Part shown: piece by piece, positions 35,529 through 44,761 of the stretch
Layout of the letters: every line of letters starts with the position of its first letter
Position numbering within the stretch: position 1 is the first letter of the stretch
NCBI RefSeq assembly: GCF_003172915.1
Contig: NZ_QGKU01000034.1
Location: forward strand, 1,349-65,348
DNA from: Meridianimarinicoccus roseus
Lineage (GTDB): Bacteria; Pseudomonadota; Alphaproteobacteria; Rhodobacterales; Rhodobacteraceae
Length of the DNA stretch: 64,000 nt
Direction: 5' to 3'
Program-made: the position numbers and the translations under genes
Notes under the pieces: model-generated
Seen by the model: the letters and a program-made list of their open reading frames with translations, nothing else
Told to the model about the DNA's origin: nothing
The model's database searches: none

Positions 35529-38500
35529 TCATGCCCGAGCCTCACCCGCGGCTCGCGCTTCCGCCGTCGGCCGGTCGCCGGGGATCAGCACCCGGTAGAA
35601 CACCGGCGCCGCAATCAGCGTGAGCACCGATGCGAAGGCCAGACCGCCCATGATCGTCACCGCCATTGAGGCGAAGAACGCGTCGCCCAGCAGCGGGATC
35701 ATGCCGAGGATCGTGGTCGCCGCCGCCAGCACGACGGGCCGCAGGCGCGAGACCGAGGCGGTCACGATTGCCTCGTCCGGGTCGCCGCCCTCGGCGCGGC
35801 GCAGGTCGATCTCTTCCACCAAGACGATGCCGTTCTTGATCAGCATCCCCGACAGGCTGAGCAGGCCCAGCAGCGCGGTGAACGAGAATGGCAGACCGGT
35901 ACCCAGCAGCCCCAGCGCGACACCGTTGACCGACATCGGCACCAACAGCCATATCACCAGCGGTTGGCGCAACTTACCGAACAGCAGCACTGATATCAGC
36001 ACCATCACGATCAGCGAGAGCGGTAACTGCTGTCCGAGGCTCTGCTGCGCCTCGGTGGAGTTCTCGTATTCGCCGCCCCATTCCAGCGCATAGCCCAGGG
36101 GCAGATCGATCGCCTCGATCTCGGCCCGCACGACTGCCAGCGCCTCGGCCGGGGTGACGCCCTGTACCGCGTTCGCCTGGACCGTGATTGTTGTGCTGCG
36201 GTCGCGGCGGTGGATCAGCGTGTCGCGCACCTGCACGTCGAAACCGTCCACCACCTGGCTGAGAGGAACATAGGTCTGCGCCGGGTCGGACCACACGATC
36301 TGATCCAGCAGCGCGCCGGCCTGTCGCCGTTCGAATTCGGGCGCGCGGGTGTAGATCGGGATCAGTCGTTCGCCCTCGCGGTAAGTGCCGGCGCGCACGC
36401 CGTCGGTGGACAGCAGCATCGCTGCCGCGACGTCCTCGCGGGTCACGCCAAGCGCCTGGGCGCGGTCGCTGGCGTATCGTGGCTGTACGGTCAGTTCGCG
36501 CTCGTGCCAGTTGCTGCGTACGTGGTTCAACTGGTCCGGATGCGCGCGCAGAACCGCCTCGGCCTCTTCGGACAACCGGCGCAGCACGTCAGCGTCCTTG
36601 CCGCTGAACCGCGCCTCCACATCGGCGCCGCCGCCCGGGCCGAACACGATCCGCGAGATGCGCACCTCGGCCTCGGTGATCTCGGCATCGAGGAACGCCT
36701 GAAGGTCGGCGCGCAGCGGTGGAATGTCCTCGCGCGTGGCGGTACGGATCACGAACTGCCCGTAGGACGGGTTGGGCTGTTCGGGATTGTAAGGCAGCAT
36801 GTAGCGCGCCAGCCCCTGCCCGATGCTGGCGGTGACGGCCTTTACGTCGTCGCGGTCCAGCAACCAAGCCTCGATCTCGGCCATCCCTTCGGCGGTGGCG
36901 CGGATGTCGGTGCCCTGCGCCGCCTTGTAATCAAGGTAGAAGATCGGCGTGTTCGAGTTCGGGAAGAACTGCTGCTTGACCATGCCGAAGGCGGCATAGC
37001 ACGCGACGGTGATGCCCAGCAGCACAGGGATTACCAGAAGCCGCAGTCGCAATGCGCCGCGCAGCAGCCCCGCGTAGCCGCGGAACACGACGCCGCCATA
37101 GGCATCGTCGGTGTTGCCCTGCGCGCCGACCCGGAACAGGTAATGCGATAGAAGCGGCGTCACCGTCACGGCCAGCACCCATGACAGAAGCAGAGACAGG
37201 CCGATCACCGCGAACAGCGAGAACAGGAATTCTCCCGTCGCATCGGGCGACAGGCCAATGCCCGCGAAAGCCATGATCCCGATGATCGTTGCGCCCAGCA
37301 GCGGCACCTGCGTCTTGCCGGCCACGTCATCCGCCGCCTCGGCCCCCGGCGTGCCGCGCTGCATTTCCACCTGCATGCCCTCGGCCACGACGATGGCGTT
37401 GTCCACCAGCATCCCCATCGCGATGATCAGCGCGCCAAGGCTGATGCGCTCCATCTCGATGCCGAAGACGGCCATGAAGAAGAAGGTCGCGACCACGGTC
37501 AGCAGCAGCGTCACGCCGACAACGACGGCCGCGCGCCAGCCCATCGCCAGCGCCAGCACGACGATCACGATGCCCACAGACATGGCAAGCGACACGAGGA
37601 ACGCGTTGGATGCCTCCTCCACCACGACGTGCTGTTCGTAGATCGGCGAAAGTTCGACCCCAAGCGGGATCTGTGCTTCCAGTTCGGCCAGCTTCGCGTC
37701 GACCCGCTTGCCGACATCGACGATGTTTTCCGAACTCAGGCCGGACACACCCAGCGTGAACGCCTCGCGCCCGTCATGGCGCAGGATGTGGTCCGGGTCG
37801 GGAACGCGAGTGCGGTGCACCTCGGCGAAGTCGGACAGGTTCAGGATCTCGCCGCCGACGCCGATGGTAAGACCGGCGATCCGGTCTACCGTGTTGTAGC
37901 CCTGCGGTGCCACGATCTGCGCCGACCGTGGGCCAAGCGTCACCGTGCCTGCATCGGACAGGCTGTCGGCGTTGGAAATCGCCTCGATGATCGCGCCGGG
38001 CGGGATGCCGGTGTTCAGAAGCTGGCGGCGCACGGGTTCGACGAAGATCGCCTCTTCCGGCAGCCCGTTCACGGCCACGGCGGCGACGCCGTCCACCGTC
38101 AGCAATTCGCGGCGCAGGAAGGTGGCGATCTCGTGGGTTTCGGCGTCGCTGTAGCCCGGTGTCGCCACCGCGTAGAGGATGCCGTAGACATCGCCGAAAT
38201 CGTCGTTGACCATCGACGTGCGGGCGCCGGGGGGCAGATCGCCCTGTGCGTCGCTCACACGGTTGCGCAATTCGTCCCAGATCTGCGGCAGCTCGCTGCC
38301 GTCGAAGGTGGTCTTGATGTCGACCGTGATCTGGCTCACGCCCGGGCGGTTGCGGGAAGAAATTGTGTCGATCTGCCCCATTTGCTGGATCGCGGATTCC
38401 AGCGGCTCGCTGATCTCGGTCGCGACCTCTTCGGCGGTCGCGCCTGGATAGGGCGTGATGACCAGCGCCGTCTTGATGGTGAAGGCCGGATCTTCGAGGC

Positions 38501-38603
38501 GGCCCACCGACGAAAAGCCCCACAGCCCGCCAAGGACGCAGAACAGGATCAACAGCCAAGTGTAGAGCGGCTGGCGGATCGAGAAACTTGCAATGCCACC
38601 CAT
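35529..38603 (-). CDS. RND-family efflux transporter, inner-membrane pump
   Basis: 1024 residues, the usual RND length, with 12 membrane segments and two large periplasmic loops. An N-terminal segment (SIRQPLYTWLLILFCVLGG) is followed by PYPGATAEEVATEISEPLE. Segment 4 carries GALIIAMGMLVDNAIVVAEG with one Asp where AcrB has two. Substrate unknown: drugs, solvents or lipophilic compounds. Its start is 1 base from the stop of the adaptor gene, so the pair is co-expressed. No outer-membrane TolC-like gene is nearby. Confidence 0.93.
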   Translation of the reverse strand: MGGIASFSIRQPLYTWLLILFCVLGGLWGFSSVGRLEDPAFTIKTALVITPYPGATAEEVATEISEPLESAIQQMGQIDTISSRNRPGVSQITVDIKTTFDGSELPQIWDELRNRVSDAQGDLPPGARTSMVNDDFGDVYGILYAVATPGYSDAETHEIATFLRRELLTVDGVAAVAVNGLPEEAIFVEPVRRQLLNTGIPPGAIIEAISNADSLSDAGTVTLGPRSAQIVAPQGYNTVDRIAGLTIGVGGEILNLSDFAEVHRTRVPDPDHILRHDGREAFTLGVSGLSSENIVDVGKRVDAKLAELEAQIPLGVELSPIYEQHVVVEEASNAFLVSLAMSVGIVIVVLALAMGWRAAVVVGVTLLLTVVATFFFMAVFGIEMERISLGALIIAMGMLVDNAIVVAEGMQVEMQRGTPGAEAADDVAGKTQVPLLGATIIGIMAFAGIGLSPDATGEFLFSLFAVIGLSLLLSWVLAVTVTPLLSHYLFRVGAQGNTDDAYGGVVFRGYAGLLRGALRLRLLVIPVLLGITVACYAAFGMVKQQFFPNSNTPIFYLDYKAAQGTDIRATAEGMAEIEAWLLDRDDVKAVTASIGQGLARYMLPYNPEQPNPSYGQFVIRTATREDIPPLRADLQAFLDAEITEAEVRISRIVFGPGGGADVEARFSGKDADVLRRLSEEAEAVLRAHPDQLNHVRSNWHERELTVQPRYASDRAQALGVTREDVAAAMLLSTDGVRAGTYREGERLIPIYTRAPEFERRQAGALLDQIVWSDPAQTYVPLSQVVDGFDVQVRDTLIHRRDRSTTITVQANAVQGVTPAEALAVVRAEIEAIDLPLGYALEWGGEYENSTEAQQSLGQQLPLSLIVMVLISVLLFGKLRQPLVIWLLVPMSVNGVALGLLGTGLPFSFTALLGLLSLSGMLIKNGIVLVEEIDLRRAEGGDPDEAIVTASVSRLRPVVLAAATTILGMIPLLGDAFFASMAVTIMGGLAFASVLTLIAAPVFYRVLIPGDRPTAEARAAGEARA

Positions 38604-38604
38604 G

Positions 38605-39720
38605 TCAGTCGCTTTCCCGGAAGCCGGTGAAGCGGCGAACCTGCATTCCGTCCGTCAGGAGATGCGCGCCGGTGGACACGATTTCCATGCCCGGCTGCAA
38701 CGCCTCGCCCGGCTTGATGCCAAGGTCGGCCCCTTCGCGGCTGACCACCGTGACGGGCAAAGCGCGCACCGTTCCGGTGTCGGCCCCGACGGGTTCGTAG
38801 ATCATCACCTCGGTGCTTCGGTCGGCGGTGTGTACCAGCGCGGTGACCGGGATCACCAGCGCGTCGCTGCTGCCAGAGGGCAGGGTCGCTGTCACAGTCG
38901 CGGTGCGCCCCGGCAGCGGCGTGTAGCCCTCCACCGGCGGAAGCGCGAGGTCCACGGCATAACTTTGCGACACGCCCCGCGTCTCGGCGGTGTATTCGGC
39001 CACACGCAGCGGAATGCCCGCCATGCCGTCGCCCAGATCGGCGGTGAATTCCAGCCCTTCAAGCCGCCCCGCGCTGCGGAACAGCCGTTCCGGCACGTCG
39101 ATCTCGATCCGGGGTTGGGACATATCGTGCAGGCGCAACACCGGGGTGCCTTGCGCGACTGTCGAGTAGTTCGCCACCAGCCGTTGTGCGACCAGCCCGT
39201 CGAAGGCCGCGCTCAGGGTTGCGTCATCGCGCGCGTCGCGCGCTTCGCGCAGGCCCAGCTTGGCAAGATCCAGCGCGGTCTGTGCCTCGTCGAAGCGCGC
39301 TTCCGAGGCGACATTGGACTGCGCGAGCTGCTGTACGCGGTCGAAGTCGCGCTGCGCCTGGGTCAGATTCAGTTCCGCCCGGCTGACGGCGCGGTCGAAG
39401 GGTTCCAGGTCAAGTTGCGCCAGAAGGTCGCCTTCGGACACGGTCTGCCCGTTCATCACCGGCAGCGCGTTCAATTGCCCGCCGACCTGGAAAGCAAGAT
39501 CCACCGTCTGGCGCGCTACGACCTGGCCATAGAACTGTCGTTGCAGTGTGTTGTGCGGCGGGTCGACCACCAACAGGCGGACCGGGCGCAGGGTCTCTTC
39601 AGGCGCAGCTTCCTGCGCGGGCAGGGCGCCGCCCAGCCCCAACGTCAGCGCTGCAATGGCGATCACGAGCGCGGTTGCGCCGACGCGCAGCGGGCCGACG
39701 GGTTTGACTGTCTCGGGCAT
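38605..39720 (-). CDS. RND efflux periplasmic adaptor (membrane fusion protein)
   Basis: 371 residues with an N-terminal membrane anchor or signal (VGATALVIAIAALTLGLGG). The typical adaptor order is present: lipoyl half-motifs (AFQVGGQLNALPVMNGQTVSE, split at 20), a helical hairpin at about 110-165 (AVSRAELNLTQAQRDFDRV), and beta-barrel and membrane-proximal parts (IPVTALVHTADR). It joins the RND pump to an outer-membrane channel. ATG at 39720 chosen. First gene of the pump operon, downstream of a palindromic site. Confidence 0.92.
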   Translation of the reverse strand: MPETVKPVGPLRVGATALVIAIAALTLGLGGALPAQEAAPEETLRPVRLLVVDPPHNTLQRQFYGQVVARQTVDLAFQVGGQLNALPVMNGQTVSEGDLLAQLDLEPFDRAVSRAELNLTQAQRDFDRVQQLAQSNVASEARFDEAQTALDLAKLGLREARDARDDATLSAAFDGLVAQRLVANYSTVAQGTPVLRLHDMSQPRIEIDVPERLFRSAGRLEGLEFTADLGDGMAGIPLRVAEYTAETRGVSQSYAVDLALPPVEGYTPLPGRTATVTATLPSGSSDALVIPVTALVHTADRSTEVMIYEPVGADTGTVRALPVTVVSREGADLGIKPGEALQPGMEIVSTGAHLLTDGMQVRRFTGFRESD

Positions 39721-39791
39721 GGTGATCCTCGGGCTGCGGTCGGTGTTGCGCGTCGATATGTGGCGGGCAGGGGCACGGGTCAACCCAAAAC

Positions 39792-39807
39792 TGAACCGAG
39801 CGGTTCA
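39792..39807. promoter_or_regulatory. Palindrome upstream of the RND operon, candidate TetR-type operator
   Basis: TGAACCG and CGGTTCA form a perfect inverted repeat around a 2-base centre. Short-centre palindromes of this kind are typical TetR-family operators, often controlling RND pumps. It lies between the divergent adaptor and GNAT genes, but no TetR gene is present nearby. Confidence 0.55.
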
Positions 39808-39891
39808 TTTTGGCCCAATTGCAAGGTGCAGGTTGAGCCTGCGGCCAAGCCCTGCCAAAACTCTATGACCCGGATGAACCGAGGAAGTGTC

Positions 39892-40485
39892 ATGTCCGTC
39901 ACCACCCGAACGCTGAGCCCCGACGAGATCACTCACCTGCTGCCGGACCTGGCAAAGTTGCGGATCCGCGTCTTCCGCGATTGGCCGTATCTCTACGACG
40001 GGTCGATGGAATACGAGATGAGCTATCTTGCGCCGTATGCGCAAAGTCCTTCGGCTCTGGTCGCCGGCGCTTGGCATGGCGACCAATTGGTTGGCGCGGC
40101 GACGGCGGCCCCGATGGAGGATCACGCCGACGATTTCGGCCGCCCGTTGACAGAGGCCGGCTACAGGCTGGAAGACATCCTCTATTTCGGGGAGTCCGTG
40201 CTGCTGCCAACATATCGCGGGCAGGGCGTCGGCCATGCCTTCTTTGATCACCGTGAGGCGAAGGCCCGCGCGTTGGGGCGGCGCTTCGCCTGCTTCTGCT
40301 CTGTCGTCCGGCCGACCTGGCACCCGATGCGGCCGACCTCGTATCGTCCGCTCGACGCGTTCTGGCGCAAACGCGGCTACAAACCGATGCCGGGGATTGA
40401 GGCGGAGTTCGGGTGGCGCGATGTCGGTGACGGGACCGAGACGACAAAGCCGATGCAGGTGTGGATGCGCGCGTTGGACGGCTGA
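39892..40485 (+). CDS. GNAT-family N-acetyltransferase
   Basis: 197-residue cytosolic protein with a GNAT fold. The acetyl-CoA motif A region is ESVLLPTYRGQGVGHAFFDH, with RGQGVG at the pyrophosphate loop, and LVGAATAAP is a preceding strand. The C terminus (RPLDAFWRKRGYKPMPGIEA) completes the fold. Substrate unknown. ATG at 39892 has AGGAAG upstream; in-frame ATGs at 39865 and 39874 are less likely. Confidence 0.83.
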   Translation: MSVTTRTLSPDEITHLLPDLAKLRIRVFRDWPYLYDGSMEYEMSYLAPYAQSPSALVAGAWHGDQLVGAATAAPMEDHADDFGRPLTEAGYRLEDILYFGESVLLPTYRGQGVGHAFFDHREAKARALGRRFACFCSVVRPTWHPMRPTSYRPLDAFWRKRGYKPMPGIEAEFGWRDVGDGTETTKPMQVWMRALDG

Positions 40486-40488
40486 GCC

Positions 40489-40508
40489 GACGCGCCGCCG
40501 CGCGCGTC
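40489..40508. terminator. Hairpin between convergent GNAT and ABC exporter genes
   Basis: GACGCGC and GCGCGTC pair around a 6-base loop, 3 bases after the GNAT stop and 17 bases beyond the exporter stop. No T-run on either strand. Confidence 0.4.
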
Positions 40509-40525
40509 CTGAACTACCACGACGC

Positions 40526-42319
40526 CTAGCGGTATTCGCCCTTCTGGGTCGAGTACATGCCGTGATACAGTCCGCCAAGCGCCAACAGTTCCTCGTGCGT
40601 GCCGCTTTCCACCGCGCGCCCCTGGTCCAGAACATAGATCTTGTCGGCATCCGAAATCGCCGACAGGCGGTGTGCCACGATGATCGTCGTCTTGCCTTCG
40701 GCAAGGCGCGCCAGCGACCGCTTCACCCGTTCCTCGGTGCGCTGGTCAAGCGCCGATGTCGCTTCGTCCAGCAGGAGGATCGGCGCGTTCCGCAGGAACG
40801 CGCGCGCGATGGCGATGCGTTGCTTCTGGCCGCCCGACAACTGTGCGCCCTTGGGGCCCAGCGGCAGGTCGCCGCGCGCGCGGATCAGGTCCGCGATTTC
40901 GGCTGATTCAGCGGCTTCCCAGATTTCTTCGTCCGTCGATTCCGGGCGCACGTATTTGATGTTCTCCCAAAGCGAGGCGTTGAAGATCACGATGTCCTGT
41001 GCCACGACCGAAAAAGCCTGACGCAGGCTGGAGATACGAATATCGCGGATGTTCGTGCCGCCGATGGTGATCTCGCCGCCCTCGATTTCGTAAAGTCGGC
41101 TGATCAGGCTGAGGATCGTGGTTTTGCCGGACCCGGTCGCGCCGACGATCGCGGTACGTTGGCCCGCCGGGAAGTCCAGCGACAGCCGGTCGAACAGCGG
41201 CGACTCCGGAGAATAGGCGAAGGTCACGTCGCGCAGCAGGATCTCGCCCCGGGTGTCGAAACTGTCCTTCGGGTCGTCCCTGTCGCGGATCGTGGGCTTG
41301 ATCGCGTTCATCGAATTGACCCCGTCCAGCAGGATCAGTGCAGCCTGCAGCTGTGTGAAGAACTTGGCGAGATTCCGCATCGGGTCGAACACCATCACCA
41401 GACCGATCAGGAAGGTGATGATCGCGGCTCCGTCGATGTCGTAGGCCGGGCTGATCGCCATGTACCCGCCGAAGCCGATCACCAGCGCGTAGGCGAAGGC
41501 CGACGCGATGTCGATTGCGGGCATGACCACGGCTTGGGCTGCTTGCAGGCGGATCTGCAGGTCGCGGATGCCCTCGGTGGACTGCAGAAGGCGGGCTTCC
41601 TCGAACTTCTCCTGGTTGGAGATCTTGACCGTGCGCATCCCGTTGACGGTTTCTTCCAGCGCATTCATGTACGCGCCCAGCACGTTTTCCGCCTCGCGCT
41701 GGACCATCTTGATCTTGTGCGACACGTACTGGAGGATCAAAATGATGACCGGTGCGATCACTATGGCCGTTCCGAACAGCACCGGCGCCTTGTAGATCAG
41801 GTAGCCCGAAACGATGACCACCGTCACGAAGTCGCGCACCGCGTTCACGGTCGCCTGGCCGACGAACTGGCTCAGGCCGTCAGCCTGACTGACCAGCCGC
41901 AGGATCGTCTCTCCGGGGCTGGTGCGGTCGAAATAGGAAAGATCGAACGTCATCATGTGTTCGATCAGGTCGCGCCGCAGTTCCATGACCGCGCTTGACG
42001 CCAGCCATGTGGACAGGCGCGGAACGATGTACGATGTGAGCCCCCGTACCGCGAACAGTCCGAACACCACGGCACAGACCTGCACGAGGTCGGAGATGAC
42101 CCCCGCGTCGAAGATCACGCGAAGCCCGCTTTCGGTCAGCGACAGGAACTGCTGGTAGGCCACACCCTGCACCAGGATCAGACCGAGGACGGCAAAGAGC
42201 CACGGGGTGCGCTGGATCAGGTAGTTGTCCCAGAACCACTTGATGTTCTCGATGTCCTGCTTCGTGAAGAATGGCAGTTTCGAGTTGTTCTTGGATCTGG
42301 CGAGGGGGTTCAGTTTCAT
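40526..42319 (-). CDS. ABC exporter, fused membrane and ATPase domains (MsbA-like)
   Basis: 597 residues from the ATG at 42319. Six membrane segments span about 30-340 (LFAVLGLILVQGVAYQQFL, IDIASAFAYALVIGFGGYM), with the coupling-helix stretch DRTSPGETILRLVSQADGL. The ATPase has Walker A GATGSGKT, signature LSGGQKQR, Walker B LLLDEATSALD and the H-loop in VAHRLSAI, all intact. As a homodimer it would export a lipid, drug or peptide; substrate unknown. An upstream GTG at 42370 in the same frame is possible. Confidence 0.88.
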   Translation of the reverse strand: MKLNPLARSKNNSKLPFFTKQDIENIKWFWDNYLIQRTPWLFAVLGLILVQGVAYQQFLSLTESGLRVIFDAGVISDLVQVCAVVFGLFAVRGLTSYIVPRLSTWLASSAVMELRRDLIEHMMTFDLSYFDRTSPGETILRLVSQADGLSQFVGQATVNAVRDFVTVVIVSGYLIYKAPVLFGTAIVIAPVIILILQYVSHKIKMVQREAENVLGAYMNALEETVNGMRTVKISNQEKFEEARLLQSTEGIRDLQIRLQAAQAVVMPAIDIASAFAYALVIGFGGYMAISPAYDIDGAAIITFLIGLVMVFDPMRNLAKFFTQLQAALILLDGVNSMNAIKPTIRDRDDPKDSFDTRGEILLRDVTFAYSPESPLFDRLSLDFPAGQRTAIVGATGSGKTTILSLISRLYEIEGGEITIGGTNIRDIRISSLRQAFSVVAQDIVIFNASLWENIKYVRPESTDEEIWEAAESAEIADLIRARGDLPLGPKGAQLSGGQKQRIAIARAFLRNAPILLLDEATSALDQRTEERVKRSLARLAEGKTTIIVAHRLSAISDADKIYVLDQGRAVESGTHEELLALGGLYHGMYSTQKGEYR

Positions 42320-42469
42320 GACCGCTATGTCCCACTTGCCGCTGGTCTTGTCGAGAGCCGAGGATCGCACGCCGTGCCCGTCGGCGCCAGTGACGCGGCA
42401 ATGCCACAGCGCCCCTCGACCGCATCGCGCACTGGCCCTACCTGAACGGCGCCATTACAGGAGTGTCCC

Positions 42470-42880
42470 ATGATCGAACCCCTCGCCCTTCTTGTCTGCG
42501 CCACGCTGTTCGGCGGCATGATACTGTATTCCTTCGGTTTCGCGCCCTTCGTGTTCAGCACGCAGGAGGCCGCGCAAGCCGGACGCATGTTGCGGGCGGC
42601 CTTCCCGCGCTACTACCTTTTCGTGCTTCTCTGCGCGGCCGCGGCCGCGCTGCTGCTGGTTCCGCTTGCACCGCTTCGGGCGGCGGCGCTGGGGCTGGTC
42701 GCGCTCAGCACGATTTATACGCGGCAGGTGCTCATGGTGCAGATCAACGCCGCCCGCGATGCGCAACTGTCTGGAAATGAGGCGGCCCGGCGTCGTTTCG
42801 GGCTGCTGCACGGGGCATCCGTGGTGCTTAATATCGTGCAGATTGTGGTCGCGGGCTGGGTGATCGTCGGCTTCCTCTAG
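42470..42880 (+). CDS. DUF4149 small membrane protein
   Basis: 136 residues with four hydrophobic segments and short loops (LALLVCATLFGGMILYSFGF; YYLFVLLCAAAAALLLVPL; the last one ends IVQIVVAGWVIVGFL). The central loop TIYTRQVLMVQINAARDAQ fits the DUF4149 (TMEM205-like) family. No function is assigned. Divergent from the ABC exporter. Confidence 0.75.
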   Translation: MIEPLALLVCATLFGGMILYSFGFAPFVFSTQEAAQAGRMLRAAFPRYYLFVLLCAAAAALLLVPLAPLRAAALGLVALSTIYTRQVLMVQINAARDAQLSGNEAARRRFGLLHGASVVLNIVQIVVAGWVIVGFL

Positions 42881-42973
42881 GCGCCAAGCCGCCGCTTTCG
42901 GCTATCCGGTTGAGGCTTTCGTGCCACACCGTTACCCTCGATGCATCTTGAATAGACATGGAGGCGCCAGCGC

Positions 42974-44749
42974 ATGTGCGGCATTTGCGGAGAGATCACC
43001 TTTGACGGCAGCCAGGCGCGGGCCGCCAGGATCGAGGCAATGACCGACTGCATGGCCCCGCGTGGCCCCGATGGGGCGGGCATGATACTGCGCGGCAGGG
43101 TCGGCTTTGGCCACCGCCGCCTGAAGATCATCGATCTTTCCGAAGCCGCGGCGCAACCCTTCACCGACACCGCGCTGGGGCTGACCATCGCGTTCAACGG
43201 CTGCATCTACAATTATCCCGAACTGCGGAAGATCTTGGAAGAGAAGGGCCATACCTTCGCCTCCACCGGCGACACGGAGGTCATACTGAAAGCGTGGAAG
43301 GAATGGGGCCCGGACGCCGTGCCGAAGCTGCATGGCATGTTCGCCTTCGCCATCCATGACCGCGACACCGGGCGTGTGGCGCTGGTGCGTGATCGTTTCG
43401 GGATCAAGCCGCTTTATTTCGCGGAAACAGCGGGGCGGTTGGCATTTGCGTCCAGCTTGCCGGCATTGGTGAAATCCGGAGGGGTGGACACGTCCATCGA
43501 CCGGGTGGCGCTGCACCATTACATGACGTGGCACGCCGTCGTGCCCGCGCCGCGCACGATCCTGAACGGAGTGCGCAAGCTGCCGGCCGCCACGATCCGC
43601 ATGATCGAACCCGATGGGCGGCACAGTGACACGACCTACTGGGAGCCGGACTTCACCCGCACGCCCGAGGACGCGAACCGCAGCGGGGACGAATGGGCCG
43701 AAATGGTGCTCGAAAGCCTGCGCGTGTCTGTGCGCCGCCGCATGGTCGCGGACGTGCCGGTCGGCGTGCTGCTGTCCGGCGGGGTGGACAGTTCGCTCAT
43801 TGTCGGGCTGCTTGCCGAGGAGGGGCAGAAGGACCTGGCCACCTATTCCATCGGGTTCGAGGCCGCCAACGGCGAGCGGGGCGACGAGTTCAGCTTCTCC
43901 GACATGATCGCGGAGCATTACGGCACCAACCACCACCAGATCTTCATTCCCAGCGACGAGATGCGCACGAACCTGCCGCATGCCATCGCCGCACAGTCCG
44001 AACCGATGGTCAGCTACGACAACATCGGCTTCTTCCTGCTGTCTCGCGAAGTCAGCAAGACGATCAAGGTGGTGCAATCCGGGCAGGGCGCGGACGAGGT
44101 GTTCGGCGGCTACCACTGGTATCCGAAGATGGCCTCCAGCAACGATGCCGTCACCGACTACGCCGCCGGGTTCTTCGACCGCACGCACGCGACGCTGGCC
44201 GAACACCTGTCGCCGACCTATCACGCCGACCGGGACGAGAGCCTGGACTTCGTGACCGCGCATTTCGCCCGCGCCGGGGCGTCGGATCCGGTTGACAAGG
44301 CGCTGCGGCTCGACACCAACGTGATGCTTGTGGACGACCCGGTAAAGCGGGTGGACAACATGACTATGGCCTGGGGGCTTGAGGCGCGGGTGCCGTTCCT
44401 CGACCACGAACTGGTCGAATTGGCGGGGCGTATCCCGGCAGAGCACAAGCTGGCGCAGGGGGGCAAGGGCGTTCTGAAGGACGCCGCGCGCCGGGTGATC
44501 CCGCACGAGGTGATCGACCGCAAGAAAGGCTATTTCCCCGTGCCGGCGCTCAAATATATCGACGGTCCGTATCTTGATATGGTGCGCGACGCGCTGACCA
44601 ACGATGCCGCGCGGGAGCGGGGCTTGTTCCGCGACGCGTATCTTGACACCCTGTTCGCGGCACCATCCGAGCACATCACGCCGCTGCGCGGGTCCGAGCT
44701 GTGGCAGATCGCGGTGTTGGAGATGTGGCTGCAGGCCCAAGGCATCTGA
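42974..44749 (+). CDS. asnO: N-acetylglutaminylglutamine amidotransferase (AsnB-like)
   Basis: 591-residue class II glutamine amidotransferase, the last biosynthetic step of the osmolyte N-acetylglutaminylglutamine amide (NAGGN). Cys2 (MCGICGE) is the glutaminase nucleophile, PRGPDGAG and FNGCIYNY line that site, and the synthetase ATP loop is LLSGGVDSSL near residue 270. It is followed by the acetyltransferase/ligase and M42 genes that accompany it in the known NAGGN trio, which separates it from ordinary asparagine synthetase. GGAGG lies upstream of the ATG. Confidence 0.93.
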   Translation: MCGICGEITFDGSQARAARIEAMTDCMAPRGPDGAGMILRGRVGFGHRRLKIIDLSEAAAQPFTDTALGLTIAFNGCIYNYPELRKILEEKGHTFASTGDTEVILKAWKEWGPDAVPKLHGMFAFAIHDRDTGRVALVRDRFGIKPLYFAETAGRLAFASSLPALVKSGGVDTSIDRVALHHYMTWHAVVPAPRTILNGVRKLPAATIRMIEPDGRHSDTTYWEPDFTRTPEDANRSGDEWAEMVLESLRVSVRRRMVADVPVGVLLSGGVDSSLIVGLLAEEGQKDLATYSIGFEAANGERGDEFSFSDMIAEHYGTNHHQIFIPSDEMRTNLPHAIAAQSEPMVSYDNIGFFLLSREVSKTIKVVQSGQGADEVFGGYHWYPKMASSNDAVTDYAAGFFDRTHATLAEHLSPTYHADRDESLDFVTAHFARAGASDPVDKALRLDTNVMLVDDPVKRVDNMTMAWGLEARVPFLDHELVELAGRIPAEHKLAQGGKGVLKDAARRVIPHEVIDRKKGYFPVPALKYIDGPYLDMVRDALTNDAARERGLFRDAYLDTLFAAPSEHITPLRGSELWQIAVLEMWLQAQGI

Positions 44750-44761
44750 GGGGACACGGCG

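Noticed and set aside
36210-38630. Plus-strand frames of over 300 codons
   Set aside because: Antisense to the RND pump gene; no motif seen and composition typical of shadow frames.
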